A stretch of 64,000 nt of DNA from JAAURS01 sp044923475. Lineage in GTDB: Bacteria > Cyanobacteriota > Cyanobacteriia > Thermosynechococcales > Thermosynechococcaceae. The position numbers and the translations under genes were made by a program. Numbering within the stretch: position 1 is the first letter of the stretch; each line of letters begins with the position of its first letter. Positions 34,844 through 43,361 of the stretch are shown here, one piece after another. The stretch covers positions 2,914,001 to 2,978,000 of the forward strand of contig NZ_CP137338.1 in assembly GCF_044923475.1 (NCBI RefSeq), written 5' to 3'. The notes under the pieces are model-generated. The model was not told where the DNA came from. It ran no database searches and saw only the letters and a list, made by a program, of their open reading frames with translations.

Positions 34844-35992
34844 ATGCCCCTATCTACTCCAGAACAATTCCTTCTCGACTCCCTTATGTCGCTGAAATTC
34901 CAGTACGAGCGATCGCTCGCGGAAGCATCCACGAACACCAACCATATTAGAGAACAGCTTTCGCACATCAACGCTTTGCTGCTGAATCAGCTCGTGCCGA
35001 CGAAAGCCCGCATCAGATCGACCGAGCCAGCCCTAACGATTGAAGAAGTTGAGGCTCAAGTCGAGCGCCTAGCCCCGACCACTGCTACTGAAATCCTCGC
35101 AAGCGATACCCCCAAGGCTAAAGCTAGCCCTCGCCTGCCTAAAGCAGCTCCAGAACTAACCCCAGCAGTGGGCAAGCGTAGCCCTCGCCCGCTGCTGCCT
35201 GCCTATCGAGGGCTGACGCGGTTGGAGGCGATCGCCCAGATATTGCAAGCCACCCCCGGTCGAGATATGACGGCAGATCGAGTCAGCGAAGGACTGTTTG
35301 GTCCGCTGAGTGCAGCAGAACGTAAAGTCGAACGCAAAAGCTTGAATACCCAACTGTACAAAGGTCAAAGTCTGAACCTCTGGCAAAAGGGGACCGTTCC
35401 CGGCACCTTCACGAGTGGCACTTCAGCTCCTCGCGAAAGCGTCCAACCCGTTCCCAATGTCAATGCACCTGCCGCAAAAACCAAAGCTCCAGCAAAGACA
35501 GCCTCCAAGCGAACGTCGCTACCGCTGTTGCCTACTTTTGCTGAACTGACAAAACGAGAGGCGATCGCCCAGATATTGGGTCAACATCCAGGCGAGATGC
35601 TGCACCACGACACGATTATTCAAACACTTTACGGAAACCTCAGTCCTGAAGAACTCAAAGAGGAGCGAATTAGAATTAAGTCGGTCTTATTTGCCGGAGT
35701 GAAAGATGGGAAATGGCAAAAGGCTTCCGCACCATCCAGCTATTTTCTAGGAGAAACAGCAGGCGCTGAACCGAAGCGTCCGGGGCGAACACCGAAGGAG
35801 CCAATACCCCAGCCTGGACCAGTGGCTGAAGTGGCGAAAGCTCCAGTCTCTGCGAAAGCCAAAGCGGCAAAGCTGAAGCCAGGACGGAAACCTGCGATCG
35901 CAAAAGCGAAGGCATCGCAGAAGACAGCGCGACCCAAGAGAACTGAATTGGAGTTAGTTGCATTATTGAGGAAAGCAGATATTCAGGTTTAG
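34844..35992 (+). CDS. Tandem winged-helix-like repeat protein with Lys/Ala/Pro-rich tail, possible DNA-binding protein
   Basis: 382 residues. After a helical N-terminus, two homologous ~75-residue units occur (about 122-195 and 227-300). Each starts with PLLP, then a LTxxEAIAQIL helix, a second helix (RVSEGLFGPLS or TIIQTLYGNLS) and a basic L-x-Q/SVLFxG-x-WQK strand region. This layout resembles a winged helix such as HARE-HTH. Between and after them are Lys/Ala/Pro-rich linkers with AT-hook-like KRPGR and KPGRKPA, as in histone H1-like proteins. A nucleoid or DNA-binding role is inferred. I know of no name for it. Confidence 0.6.
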   Translation: MPLSTPEQFLLDSLMSLKFQYERSLAEASTNTNHIREQLSHINALLLNQLVPTKARIRSTEPALTIEEVEAQVERLAPTTATEILASDTPKAKASPRLPKAAPELTPAVGKRSPRPLLPAYRGLTRLEAIAQILQATPGRDMTADRVSEGLFGPLSAAERKVERKSLNTQLYKGQSLNLWQKGTVPGTFTSGTSAPRESVQPVPNVNAPAAKTKAPAKTASKRTSLPLLPTFAELTKREAIAQILGQHPGEMLHHDTIIQTLYGNLSPEELKEERIRIKSVLFAGVKDGKWQKASAPSSYFLGETAGAEPKRPGRTPKEPIPQPGPVAEVAKAPVSAKAKAAKLKPGRKPAIAKAKASQKTARPKRTELELVALLRKADIQV

Positions 35993-36026
35993 GCAGCCTG
36001 AGACGGAGGGAGAGGGAGATTAGAGG

Positions 36027-36785
36027 ATGAAAGCAAAGGGGTTACTGTGGGTAGGGATTTTGGTCATTGCCCTTTCCATCCGTTTATTTCCGGCCTATGC
36101 CCAGCAAAAACTTCAGCGCCATGCTGGATATCAAGTCTCAACTTTAGGTGCCTTAAATGTAGGCGTGTACGAGGGTGCTGCAACGATAGGCGAACTCAAG
36201 GAGCATGGTGACTTTGGCTTAGGAACCTTTGAAGGGTTGGAGGGAGAGATGGTCGCGCTCAATGGCGACTTCTTTCAGATCGAGACCGATGGCGTGCCGA
36301 TACGGGTCAACAAAGAAGCAAGAACGCCCTTTGCTTCCGTCGTCTCCTTCAGTAGAGAGAAAACTCTACGAACGTCTGGGTTAATGACCTATGCAGGATT
36401 GCAGGAGGCAATAGACCGACAATTAAAGACTCGAAACTTGCCCCAGGCAATTCGTATTTATGGCGTATTCCCATTCCTTAGGGTGAGAAGTGTTCCCAGA
36501 CAAGTCCTACCCTATCCCCCTTTGGCTAAAGTTGTTAAAGAGCAACAAAAAGTCTTTGAACTACATAATGTTCGAGGAACACTGGTAGGCTTCCGCATGC
36601 CTCAATACATGAGCAGCCTCAATGTAATGGGATATCATTTTCATTTCATTGCCAGCGATTTCAAGACAGGAGGCCACCTGCTAGATGGTCAATTTCTAAA
36701 TGCTGTTGTAGAGACACAAACAGTACGAGATTGGCAGCTTGGATTGCCTGAAACTGCTTCATTTGCTGCGGCCACACTTCCCTAA
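36027..36785 (+). CDS. budA: Acetolactate decarboxylase with signal peptide
   Basis: 252 residues. The acetolactate decarboxylase fold is recognisable from STLGALNVGVYEGAATIGEL, GLGTFEGLEGEMVALNGDFF and the zinc-ligand region NVMGYHFHFIASDFKTGGH with the expected His residues. The enzyme turns 2-acetolactate into acetoin. Unusually, an N-terminal signal peptide (KGLLWVGILVIALSIRLFPAYAQ) precedes the domain, implying export, although the substrate is made in the cytoplasm. No acetolactate synthase gene lies nearby. GAGG precedes the ATG. Confidence 0.85.
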   Translation: MKAKGLLWVGILVIALSIRLFPAYAQQKLQRHAGYQVSTLGALNVGVYEGAATIGELKEHGDFGLGTFEGLEGEMVALNGDFFQIETDGVPIRVNKEARTPFASVVSFSREKTLRTSGLMTYAGLQEAIDRQLKTRNLPQAIRIYGVFPFLRVRSVPRQVLPYPPLAKVVKEQQKVFELHNVRGTLVGFRMPQYMSSLNVMGYHFHFIASDFKTGGHLLDGQFLNAVVETQTVRDWQLGLPETASFAAATLP

Positions 36786-36814
36786 ACAAAGAGTTTGCAA
36801 AGAAACTATAACTT

Positions 36815-38104
36815 TCAAACTAACAGTTCAGAAGAAGCGGAAGAAATAACATGCTCAATGATATATGCTGCTCGTTTTACACCACCCGCTCGAACAATAG
36901 CGGTTTGTAATCGAGCGGCATTAATTTTGTAGGAGTCTTGGCTCAAAACTTGCTGAATGACGATCTTAAGCTTGTCAATGTTTAACTCCGATAGTTTCAC
37001 AACCTCACCAGCTCCAGTGCGAGCAATTCGAGCAGCAATAGCAGGCTGTTCGTTCGTGATGGGTACAGCAATAAGAGGAACCCCACTGCTTAAAGCGCCA
37101 AGCGTCGTGTTCATACCTGCATGAGTAATGATGAGCCTAGCCCGTTGAATGATTTGTTGGTGAGGCGCGTAGGGAACAACAATGGGCGAACCTTGAAAAA
37201 TCAAGCTAGAGATATCAGCTTCAGCATTGCCTAGGGAAATTACAAGCTGAGCATCCAAGCCGACACAAGCAGCCGCAACGATCTGAAAGATTTCCGACTT
37301 ACGATTTTGCAAGGTGCCAAGAGAGGCGTAAATGAGTGGCCGATCGGTCAGTCGATCGAAGGGAAAGGGAGATTTGGCCAAGGAAATGGGTTCTTGCCCA
37401 GAGGAATCCTGTAGAGGACCCGTGTAGTGAAACGAGGTAGGCAGGTTTTTGCGGGGAAAATCAAATTCCGCAGGGAGCTGGCAAATTTGAGCAAGCGTAG
37501 AAAAGAAATGTTCGTCGCTAGCGTAAGGGGGCAAATGCCACTGTTGTCGCTGCAACTGAACTTGCTTACGCACGGACTGAGTTATCGCAAATAAAAATCC
37601 GTTGCCAATCCGATTTCGCAAATGCGACCACCAAGAGGTGCTGTATCCCCAGCCCGTAAAGAACGGAGGAACGCCTGATTCTTGATGGATTAATAATGCA
37701 TTGCAGACGGTCACAAAAGGAAGCTTGAGGAAATCAGCGATGGTTCCGCCACACAAAGTGGTTTGGTCTACGATTAGGACATCTACGCGCTCTTCTCGAA
37801 TAGCGTCAACTGCATCGTTAAATAACATCTGAATTTCGCTTTGCAGCCAGTTTACCGTAAATTTAAACCCTTCTAAACCGCTTAGTTCGCCCAATTTTTG
37901 ATGAATAATAGGCAAAGTGCCTTCAGGAAAATCTGTGCGTCCAATGAGATGAAACTCGATCCCTGTCTGCTCGATTTTTTGTTGCAAATCAGGAATTCCA
38001 AATAATACCGTCGAATGCCCTCTCTGTTGCAACTCACGACCAAGAACACACATTGGATTTAGATGCCCAATTGCCGCTGGACAAAGGATTCCAAATCGAG
38101 TCAT
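36815..38104 (-). CDS. Family 1 (UGT/MGT-type) glycosyltransferase
   Basis: 429 residues with the GT-B fold of family 1 glycosyltransferases. The N-terminal acceptor half starts RFGILCPAAIGHLNPMCVLG, with the catalytic-base His in GHLNP. The C-terminal donor half contains RPLIYASLGTLQNRK and the nucleotide-sugar motif THAGMNTTLGALSSGVPLIAVP with NEQPAIAAR. Relatives glycosylate carotenoids (zeaxanthin glucosyltransferase), macrolides or sterols using UDP-sugars. The acceptor is unknown. It is convergent with budA, 29 bp between stops, and monocistronic. Confidence 0.8.
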   Translation of the reverse strand: MTRFGILCPAAIGHLNPMCVLGRELQQRGHSTVLFGIPDLQQKIEQTGIEFHLIGRTDFPEGTLPIIHQKLGELSGLEGFKFTVNWLQSEIQMLFNDAVDAIREERVDVLIVDQTTLCGGTIADFLKLPFVTVCNALLIHQESGVPPFFTGWGYSTSWWSHLRNRIGNGFLFAITQSVRKQVQLQRQQWHLPPYASDEHFFSTLAQICQLPAEFDFPRKNLPTSFHYTGPLQDSSGQEPISLAKSPFPFDRLTDRPLIYASLGTLQNRKSEIFQIVAAACVGLDAQLVISLGNAEADISSLIFQGSPIVVPYAPHQQIIQRARLIITHAGMNTTLGALSSGVPLIAVPITNEQPAIAARIARTGAGEVVKLSELNIDKLKIVIQQVLSQDSYKINAARLQTAIVRAGGVKRAAYIIEHVISSASSELLV

Positions 38105-38377
38105 CGAATATCCTCAGTTGTTAAATTTTTTTAGAACTGAATAGGTAAAAGGATACCCTAAAAAATCGTAAGGTCGATTTTGAGAAGGAACGGGTAAGTT
38201 TGACTCTAAGGTGCGATCGCCCAGCCCCGCTATTGCCCCTGCAACCACCCTACCCAATCATCTAACGTCGTAAGACCCAGCAGTGCCTCACCCAACGCCT
38301 CAAACTGGTGTGACTCCAGCGCTTGAACTTGGGTCTCAACATCAGCGGTCCCAACGCAAACCGCAACAAAACGCCCT

Positions 38378-39016
38378 TTACAACATAATCAACCCCTGCC
38401 GCAGCCCGATCGCAACCGCCTCCGTCCGGCTCGAAGCGCCCAGCTTCTCAAAAATCATCCCCAAGTGAAATTTCACCGTGTGTTCTGAGAGATAAAGTCG
38501 AGCGGCGATCGCCTTATTGCTATATCCCTGAGACAACAGTCCTAAAACCTCCTGCTCTCTGGGTGTCAATGGTTCGAAGCGTTCCCCCTCAACCGCTGGT
38601 TTAGGCCAAACGCGATCGTCAAACAAGTCGCGCTGAAAATTGGAATGGAAGACTGTCAAACCTTCTGCTGCCGCTCGAAGGGCCGCAACGATCTCGGCAG
38701 CGGACGCAGAATAGGGCAAAATACCTCGAACGCCCAGGGCAAGCATGCGCGCTAGATATTGCCGTTCCGTCGAGCGGGCGAGAACGACAATGGCAGGCAT
38801 CGATTCTTCAGCAGCCAGTTCGGCGAGTTGCGGCACGATCGCGGCGTCGATTCCCTCAACCAGAATGACATCAGCAGGATCTTCTTCCAGCAGTCGGATC
38901 CAGTCCAACGGCTCGGGAAGACCGAATACCGTCTCAAAGTCCGGCACTCCTTTGAGCACGCTCTCCAGTCCAGCTTGGGAGACGGCACTGTCGGCTACAA
39001 CGAGAACCTTTGTCAT
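38378..39016 (-). CDS. LuxR/NarL-type regulator with degenerate receiver domain
   Basis: 212 residues. Residues 1-118 follow the receiver fold, but the phosphoacceptor position reads ILVEG (Glu instead of Asp), and the conserved Lys after strand 5 is replaced (GILPYSAS rather than LPK). The C-terminal HTH is intact: LTPREQEVLGLLSQGYSNKAIA, then LYLSEHTVKFHLGMIFEKLG. A phosphate-independent regulator is therefore likely; a Glu can mimic phospho-Asp. Six bases separate it from the upstream HtrA-like gene, so the two form an operon. Confidence 0.8.
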   Translation of the reverse strand: MTKVLVVADSAVSQAGLESVLKGVPDFETVFGLPEPLDWIRLLEEDPADVILVEGIDAAIVPQLAELAAEESMPAIVVLARSTERQYLARMLALGVRGILPYSASAAEIVAALRAAAEGLTVFHSNFQRDLFDDRVWPKPAVEGERFEPLTPREQEVLGLLSQGYSNKAIAARLYLSEHTVKFHLGMIFEKLGASSRTEAVAIGLRQGLIML

Positions 39017-39022
39017 GGCGCT

Positions 39023-39916
39023 TTAGCGTTCGCCGACCGTTACTTCGAGATCCCGCAGTTCCCCGCCTCTAATGAACCGAACCTTCATCGTTTGACCGAT
39101 GCTCTGCGCCCCTAGCAATAGCTGTAGCGCTCGATTGTCCTCAACAGGTTTGTCATTCAAGGTAACCAAAATATCGCCCAGCAAAATTCCGGCGCGTTCT
39201 GCGGCCTGGTCCGGCTCCAAACTCAGGACCATGAGACCATGCTGTTGCGCGGATGCCAGTTGACCGTGCAAAGCTTGCGGTATTTTGACAGACTGCATGC
39301 CAATCCCCAGATAGGCTCGCGCGATGCGGCCTTTTTCGCGCAGCTGAGACACCACCCGCTGGATAGTGCTGGCCGGAATGGTCAAAATGCTGCGGCGCGG
39401 CCCAAAGGTGTTGAAGCCAATGACCTTACCTTCTGCATCCACCAAAGGCCCCCCTGCTGCGCTGCGCCTCAAAGTAAGATCGGCCCGGATCGAGCGATCG
39501 ATAATCCCTCCGCTGCTGCTGCGCCAAGCGGCACCCAAAGTCTGCACGATGCCAAAACTGGCAAAGAGGCCCGATTCCGGCGATCGCCCCAGACCCAATA
39601 CAATACTCCCAACCCCCAATGTAGAAAGCTCGGCCATCACGGGAACCGGAAGTTCCGCCTCCGGTGGGAGTTGCAGGACGGCTATATCGGTCGTCGGGTC
39701 GCTGCCCAAGACGCTCGCCTCGACGCTTTGGCCTTCGGGTAGTGTCACGTAAAGGGGATCTTCCAAATTGACCGATTCGTAGGAGGTCACAATGAGTCCG
39801 GCCTGCCAACAAAGTCCGCTGGCAGCGTAGCGATTGCCGTGGATGGCTACGACAGAATCGCCAACCTTTGCCACAATAGCGCTCAGTTCTTGAGAAAATG
39901 CGGTTAACGTCGTCAT
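39023..39916 (-). CDS. HtrA-like protein with PDZ domain, catalytic residues missing
   Basis: 297 residues from the ATG at 39916; 23 more are possible from 39985. A trypsin fold spans ~10-190 and a PDZ domain ~200-290 (YLGIGMQSVKI, AERAGILLGDILVTLNDKPV). The catalytic His site, normally TAxHV, reads VTSYESV. The Asp site is kept (TTDIAVLQL). The Ser site, normally GxSGGPL, reads RSAAGGPLV. With His and Ser both lost it should be a non-proteolytic binding protein. There is no signal peptide, so it is probably cytoplasmic. It is followed after 6 bp by the LuxR-type gene. Confidence 0.8.
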   Translation of the reverse strand: MTTLTAFSQELSAIVAKVGDSVVAIHGNRYAASGLCWQAGLIVTSYESVNLEDPLYVTLPEGQSVEASVLGSDPTTDIAVLQLPPEAELPVPVMAELSTLGVGSIVLGLGRSPESGLFASFGIVQTLGAAWRSSSGGIIDRSIRADLTLRRSAAGGPLVDAEGKVIGFNTFGPRRSILTIPASTIQRVVSQLREKGRIARAYLGIGMQSVKIPQALHGQLASAQQHGLMVLSLEPDQAAERAGILLGDILVTLNDKPVEDNRALQLLLGAQSIGQTMKVRFIRGGELRDLEVTVGER

Positions 39917-40176
39917 GATAGGTCTAGCTCGCGTTCTGTATGGAAACCATTGTGCTGCGATTAAGCCCTTCCCGCCTTCAGGCATTCGGGGAGAAGCGAC
40001 CTAAACAAATGGCTAGTCTCTGAAGCCCGAGAACTTTTTGAAAGCGATCGGAAATCGAGCTATCCCCAACCTAAAAGCATTTTGCTGTTTTAAACCCGAT
40101 GTTTTCGCATCTTTGAACATGTCATTGCACAATGGGGATGACGATATCTACGCGTACCTACGCCTAAGGAGGCATC

Positions 40177-40863
40177 ATGTCTGGCTATTTACTCTTGGTG
40201 GATGACGAACCAGGGCTACGCGATGCAGTGCAGGCCTACTTAGAAGACAGCGGATTTACCGTAGATGCCGCCCCCAATGCCAAGGCAGGCTGGGAGTTCC
40301 TGGAAAAACGCCTGCCGGATCTGGTGATTTCAGATATCATGATGCCCCAGGTAGATGGGTATCAGTTCTTAAAACAGATGCGCGAAGACCCTCGATTTTC
40401 CAAGCTTCCCGTGGTCTTCCTGACCGCACGCGGGATGACGAAGGACCGGATTCAGGGCTATAAGTCTGGCGTCGATGCCTATCTCTCCAAACCCTTTGAC
40501 CCCGATGAGCTGGTGGCCATTGTGACCAATATTCTGGGGCGACGGGTGGCGATCGCAGACAACGGCGAGGGCGGGACCAACATTGCAGACCTAGCCAGTC
40601 AGGTGGCCGAAATTAAGTCCTTGCTGACCCATCGCTCCGGGATTGCAACCACGCCATCCCCGATTCAAATTGACTTCACGCCTCGGGAGCAAAGCGTTCT
40701 CAATTTGGTGGCTCAGGGATTAATGAATAAGGAAATTGCGAGGCGTTTAGAGACCAGCGTGCGCAATGTTGAAAAGTACGTGAGCCGTCTGTTCAGTAAA
40801 ACAGGGACGAACAGCCGAACCGAGCTAGTACGCTATGCCTTAGAGCACGGCTTGACGGAGTAA
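40177..40863 (+). CDS. ycf29: Ycf29-type response regulator
   Basis: 228 residues. The receiver domain is complete: acidic pair LLVDDEPG, phosphoacceptor Asp in LVISDIMMP, Thr in VVFLTARG, Lys in YLSKPFDPDEL. A ~25-residue linker leads to a LuxR-type HTH (FTPREQSVLNLVAQGLMNKEIARRL). This is the layout of Ycf29/TctD-like regulators of cyanobacteria and red-algal plastids. The cognate kinase and targets are not known from sequence. AAGGAGG lies 6-8 nt before the ATG. It precedes ictB on the same strand with a ~120-bp gap. Confidence 0.85.
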   Translation: MSGYLLLVDDEPGLRDAVQAYLEDSGFTVDAAPNAKAGWEFLEKRLPDLVISDIMMPQVDGYQFLKQMREDPRFSKLPVVFLTARGMTKDRIQGYKSGVDAYLSKPFDPDELVAIVTNILGRRVAIADNGEGGTNIADLASQVAEIKSLLTHRSGIATTPSPIQIDFTPREQSVLNLVAQGLMNKEIARRLETSVRNVEKYVSRLFSKTGTNSRTELVRYALEHGLTE

Positions 40864-40942
40864 CATTCCATTCTCCGATCAGAAGCGCTAACTTTATTTT
40901 GCAAGACGCCCATTCTTTCGCATAATGGCTAAAGTTCAAAAG

Positions 40943-41072
40943 ATTGGGTGCGTCATTGCTCGCTCTGGAAAGCCTTTAACCTTATGAGTCTAGTTCTTCA
41001 AAAACTAACCGATGTGCGGCTCTCTGCCCTGGATTGGGTGCGTCACAGCCTGATTTGGAAAGCCTTTAACCC
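40943..41072 (+). repeat. 90-bp direct duplication across the ictB start
   Basis: GATTGGGTGCGTCATTGCTC then TGGAAAGCCTTTAACC at 40943-40982 recurs at 41033-41072 as GATTGGGTGCGTCACAGCCT then TGGAAAGCCTTTAACC. The offset is 90 bp, a multiple of three, so both copies share a frame (RHCSLWKAFN and RHSLIWKAFN). The first copy falls mostly before the preferred ictB start. Confidence 0.7.
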
Positions 41073-42360
41073 CTTCAGACATTGGCGTCAGTACAGCACC
41101 TTAATGCAGTGGGGCACCGAACTATCAGTCGTTCTGCTGTCGATCCTGTTTGCGATCGCCCCCTTTGTCTCCACGATCCAAATCGGTTTGGTGGAAATTG
41201 GCTGTGCGGGGATCTGGCTTTTGCTGACGCTCTCAGAGGATGCCCCTCGGCCTAAATACGTTTCACCCGTCTATGCCGTATTGGCCCTGTACTGGGCCTG
41301 GGCGGGGATGGCTACAATTTTGTCCCCCGTCAAACGCGAAGCCCTAAACGGGCTGGTGGAACTCAGCCTTTATCTGATTGTCTTCGCCCTCATCGAGCGA
41401 ACGGTGCGATCGCCCAAGTGGCGCACCTGGATTATCTCTATCTACTTATTTGCGGCTTTTGCAGTGACGCTGTTCGGATTCCAACAGTGGTTTTTCGGCG
41501 CGCCGCCTCTGGCGACCTGGGTAGACCCAGAGTCTTCCATGGTCAACACCACGCGGATTTACAGTTACTTGGGCAACCCAAACTTAGCTGCGGCCTATCT
41601 GATTCCTGCCATTCCCTTAAGTTTGTCTGCTATGTTTGTCTGGCCCCATTGGGGCCCAAAATTACTGGCGGCAGTCATGTTTGCGGCCAATACTATCTGC
41701 GTCGTGCTCACCTTCAGCCGGGGTGGATGGATTGCGCTCGTCGTTTCCCTGGCACTTTCCGCACTGCTGCTCCTGTACTGGATGTTGCCCCAGCTTCCAC
41801 GGTTTTGGCAGGTTTGGGCCTTTCCGATTTTGTTAGGCGGAGGCGGGGTTTTACTGCTGGTCGGCATCATTGCCGTCCCCCCCCTGCGCGATCGCGTGCT
41901 CAGTATTTTTGCCAGTCGCAAAGATAGCAGCAACAATTTTCGGATCAACGTTTGGGAAGCGGTGAAGGAGATGATTCGCGATCGCCCCCTTACGGGTATC
42001 GGCCCAGGTCACGATGCCTTTAACAAAATTTATCCCCTCTACCAACGACCTAAATTTAGCGCCCTCAGCGCTTACTCAATTTATTTAGAGCATTTAGTTG
42101 AATTTGGTATCTTCGGCTTTACTTTGTTTATGGCGCTGATCGCGACACTTCTCCACCAAGGATGGGAACACCTGCAACGGCTCAGACAAGAGCGCTCCGT
42201 CCAAGGGTTTTGGCTGATCGCGGCCCTTGCCAGCATGGGCGGCCTCTTAGCCCACGGGACGGTCGATACTGTATGGTACCGACCCCAAGTGTTTACCTTG
42301 TGGTGGCTGATGGCGGCGATCGCGACCAGCTATTTCGTACCCGCCCAGGATTCCAAATAA
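40984..42360 (+). CDS. ictB: IctB-family membrane protein (O-antigen ligase-like)
   Basis: 458 residues from the ATG at 40984; a GTG at 40948 would add 12. About ten transmembrane helices and the large loop typical of the Wzy_C/O-antigen ligase superfamily are present, with GYLGNPNLAAAYLIPAIPLSL-like spacing and RINVWEAVKEMIRDRPLTGIGPGHDAFN. IctB was first described as a bicarbonate-accumulation factor in cyanobacteria; direct transport activity is unproven and the fold suggests a polysaccharide ligase. It neighbours the RuBisCO operon, from which a bidirectional terminator separates it. A 21-codon upstream frame (40925-40987) ends in TGA overlapping the ATG. Confidence 0.8.
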   Translation: MSLVLQKLTDVRLSALDWVRHSLIWKAFNPFRHWRQYSTLMQWGTELSVVLLSILFAIAPFVSTIQIGLVEIGCAGIWLLLTLSEDAPRPKYVSPVYAVLALYWAWAGMATILSPVKREALNGLVELSLYLIVFALIERTVRSPKWRTWIISIYLFAAFAVTLFGFQQWFFGAPPLATWVDPESSMVNTTRIYSYLGNPNLAAAYLIPAIPLSLSAMFVWPHWGPKLLAAVMFAANTICVVLTFSRGGWIALVVSLALSALLLLYWMLPQLPRFWQVWAFPILLGGGGVLLLVGIIAVPPLRDRVLSIFASRKDSSNNFRINVWEAVKEMIRDRPLTGIGPGHDAFNKIYPLYQRPKFSALSAYSIYLEHLVEFGIFGFTLFMALIATLLHQGWEHLQRLRQERSVQGFWLIAALASMGGLLAHGTVDTVWYRPQVFTLWWLMAAIATSYFVPAQDSK

Positions 42361-42391
42361 CTTTGGAAAACGGGTATAACTTCTCAAAAAA

Positions 42392-42416
42392 AAGAGGTGG
42401 AGACTATCCACCTCTT
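42392..42416. terminator. Bidirectional terminator between ictB and rbcS
   Basis: AAGAGGTGGA, loop GACTA, TCCACCTCTT gives a 10-bp perfect stem. On the minus strand it is followed by a run of seven T, an ideal Rho-independent terminator for the rbcLXS operon. On the plus strand it lies 31 bp after the ictB stop. Confidence 0.85.
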
Positions 42417-42467
42417 AGAAAATTAGATTGAGGCGATTCAATTCGCCCTTAGCTGATGAACCGCTCC

Positions 42468-42809
42468 TTAGTAGCGGTAGCCAGCCTTACCAGGCTTTTG
42501 CACGATAAAGCTCATCACTTGACACTGCTTCACGTTGTCAAACGCCACAATGCGGATGTAGGACTCAGGATACTCAGACTTGCACTCCTGAACTTCGCGA
42601 AGGGCTTCTTGAGGAGAGCGGCAGTCAAACAAAGGCAACTTCCACATCGTCCAGTAATATTCTTCGGGCTTGGGGTCTGCTGTGAACTCGATACAAGGAT
42701 AGTAGCCTTGGTCGAGGGTGTACTGAATTTGACGCGCAATTTGCTGATCGCTCAGAGGAGGCAAGTAAGAAAAAGTTTCGTAACGCTGCTCAATTGGTAG
42801 GGTTTTCAT
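42468..42809 (-). CDS. rbcS: RuBisCO small subunit
   Basis: 113 residues, the usual length for cyanobacterial RbcS. MKTLPIEQRYETFSYLPPLSD, QQIARQIQYTLDQGYYPCIEF, YYWTMWKLPLFDCRSP and YIRIVAFDNVKQCQVMSFIV are the standard segments. Eight small subunits cap the L8 core of form IB RuBisCO in the carboxysome. It is the last gene of rbcL-rbcX-rbcS, 48 bp after rbcX, and is followed by a strong terminator. Confidence 0.97.
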   Translation of the reverse strand: MKTLPIEQRYETFSYLPPLSDQQIARQIQYTLDQGYYPCIEFTADPKPEEYYWTMWKLPLFDCRSPQEALREVQECKSEYPESYIRIVAFDNVKQCQVMSFIVQKPGKAGYRY

Positions 42810-42857
42810 CGAATTCCTCAGTAAGTATCAGATTAAGGGTGGCTTAAAAGCTTAGCT

Positions 42858-43265
42858 TCAGCCGTCTAACGATTCATCGGGTTGAGAACGTTCTTCCCGC
42901 TCGGGATGGCTTAGCTCGCTGCTCAGTGCAACCTGGGTCATGCGCTCCAACTGCTGCTTTCGATGCTCGGTGTTTAACTGCTGCGTAGTGGTTCGCAACA
43001 TTTCCGGCAGAAAGTCAGAAATCTCTTCAGCTAACGTTTCCCGTACTGTCAAAACGCGGAAGGCAAGCTCTTGTCGCTCGTCAAACAACGCGCGGAGAAA
43101 AGCTTCTCCGTCTTTGATGCTTTCGCGGGAGGCAAACTGGTGAAGCCAGTAAGCCCGCTTGGGTTCGGTTTCGTCGAGCTGCTCGTAAACAACCCGCACC
43201 GCACGGTAAGTCAAGTAGCTGATGAGCGTTTTGGTTGTATCTTTCGCAATCTGCTTGAGATCCAT
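42858..43265 (-). CDS. rbcX: RuBisCO assembly chaperone RbcX
   Basis: 135 residues. KQIAKDTTKTLISYLTYRAVRVVYEQL and WLHQFASRESIKDGEAFLRALF are the helices that build the RbcX homodimer. This dimer clamps the C-terminal peptide of newly folded RbcL and assists assembly of the L8 core before RbcS displaces it. The C-terminal ~30 residues (LSHPEREERSQPDESLDG) are acidic and flexible. It lies between rbcL and rbcS, the arrangement seen in many beta-cyanobacteria. Confidence 0.95.
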   Translation of the reverse strand: MDLKQIAKDTTKTLISYLTYRAVRVVYEQLDETEPKRAYWLHQFASRESIKDGEAFLRALFDERQELAFRVLTVRETLAEEISDFLPEMLRTTTQQLNTEHRKQQLERMTQVALSSELSHPEREERSQPDESLDG

Positions 43266-43361
43266 AGGTTTGAAATGAAGGATCGACGAATGATAGAGAT
43301 ATTAGTCTATTCTTCCGCGATCCTTCATCCCGTGCCCGCAGGAAGCGTCATATAACGCTCG

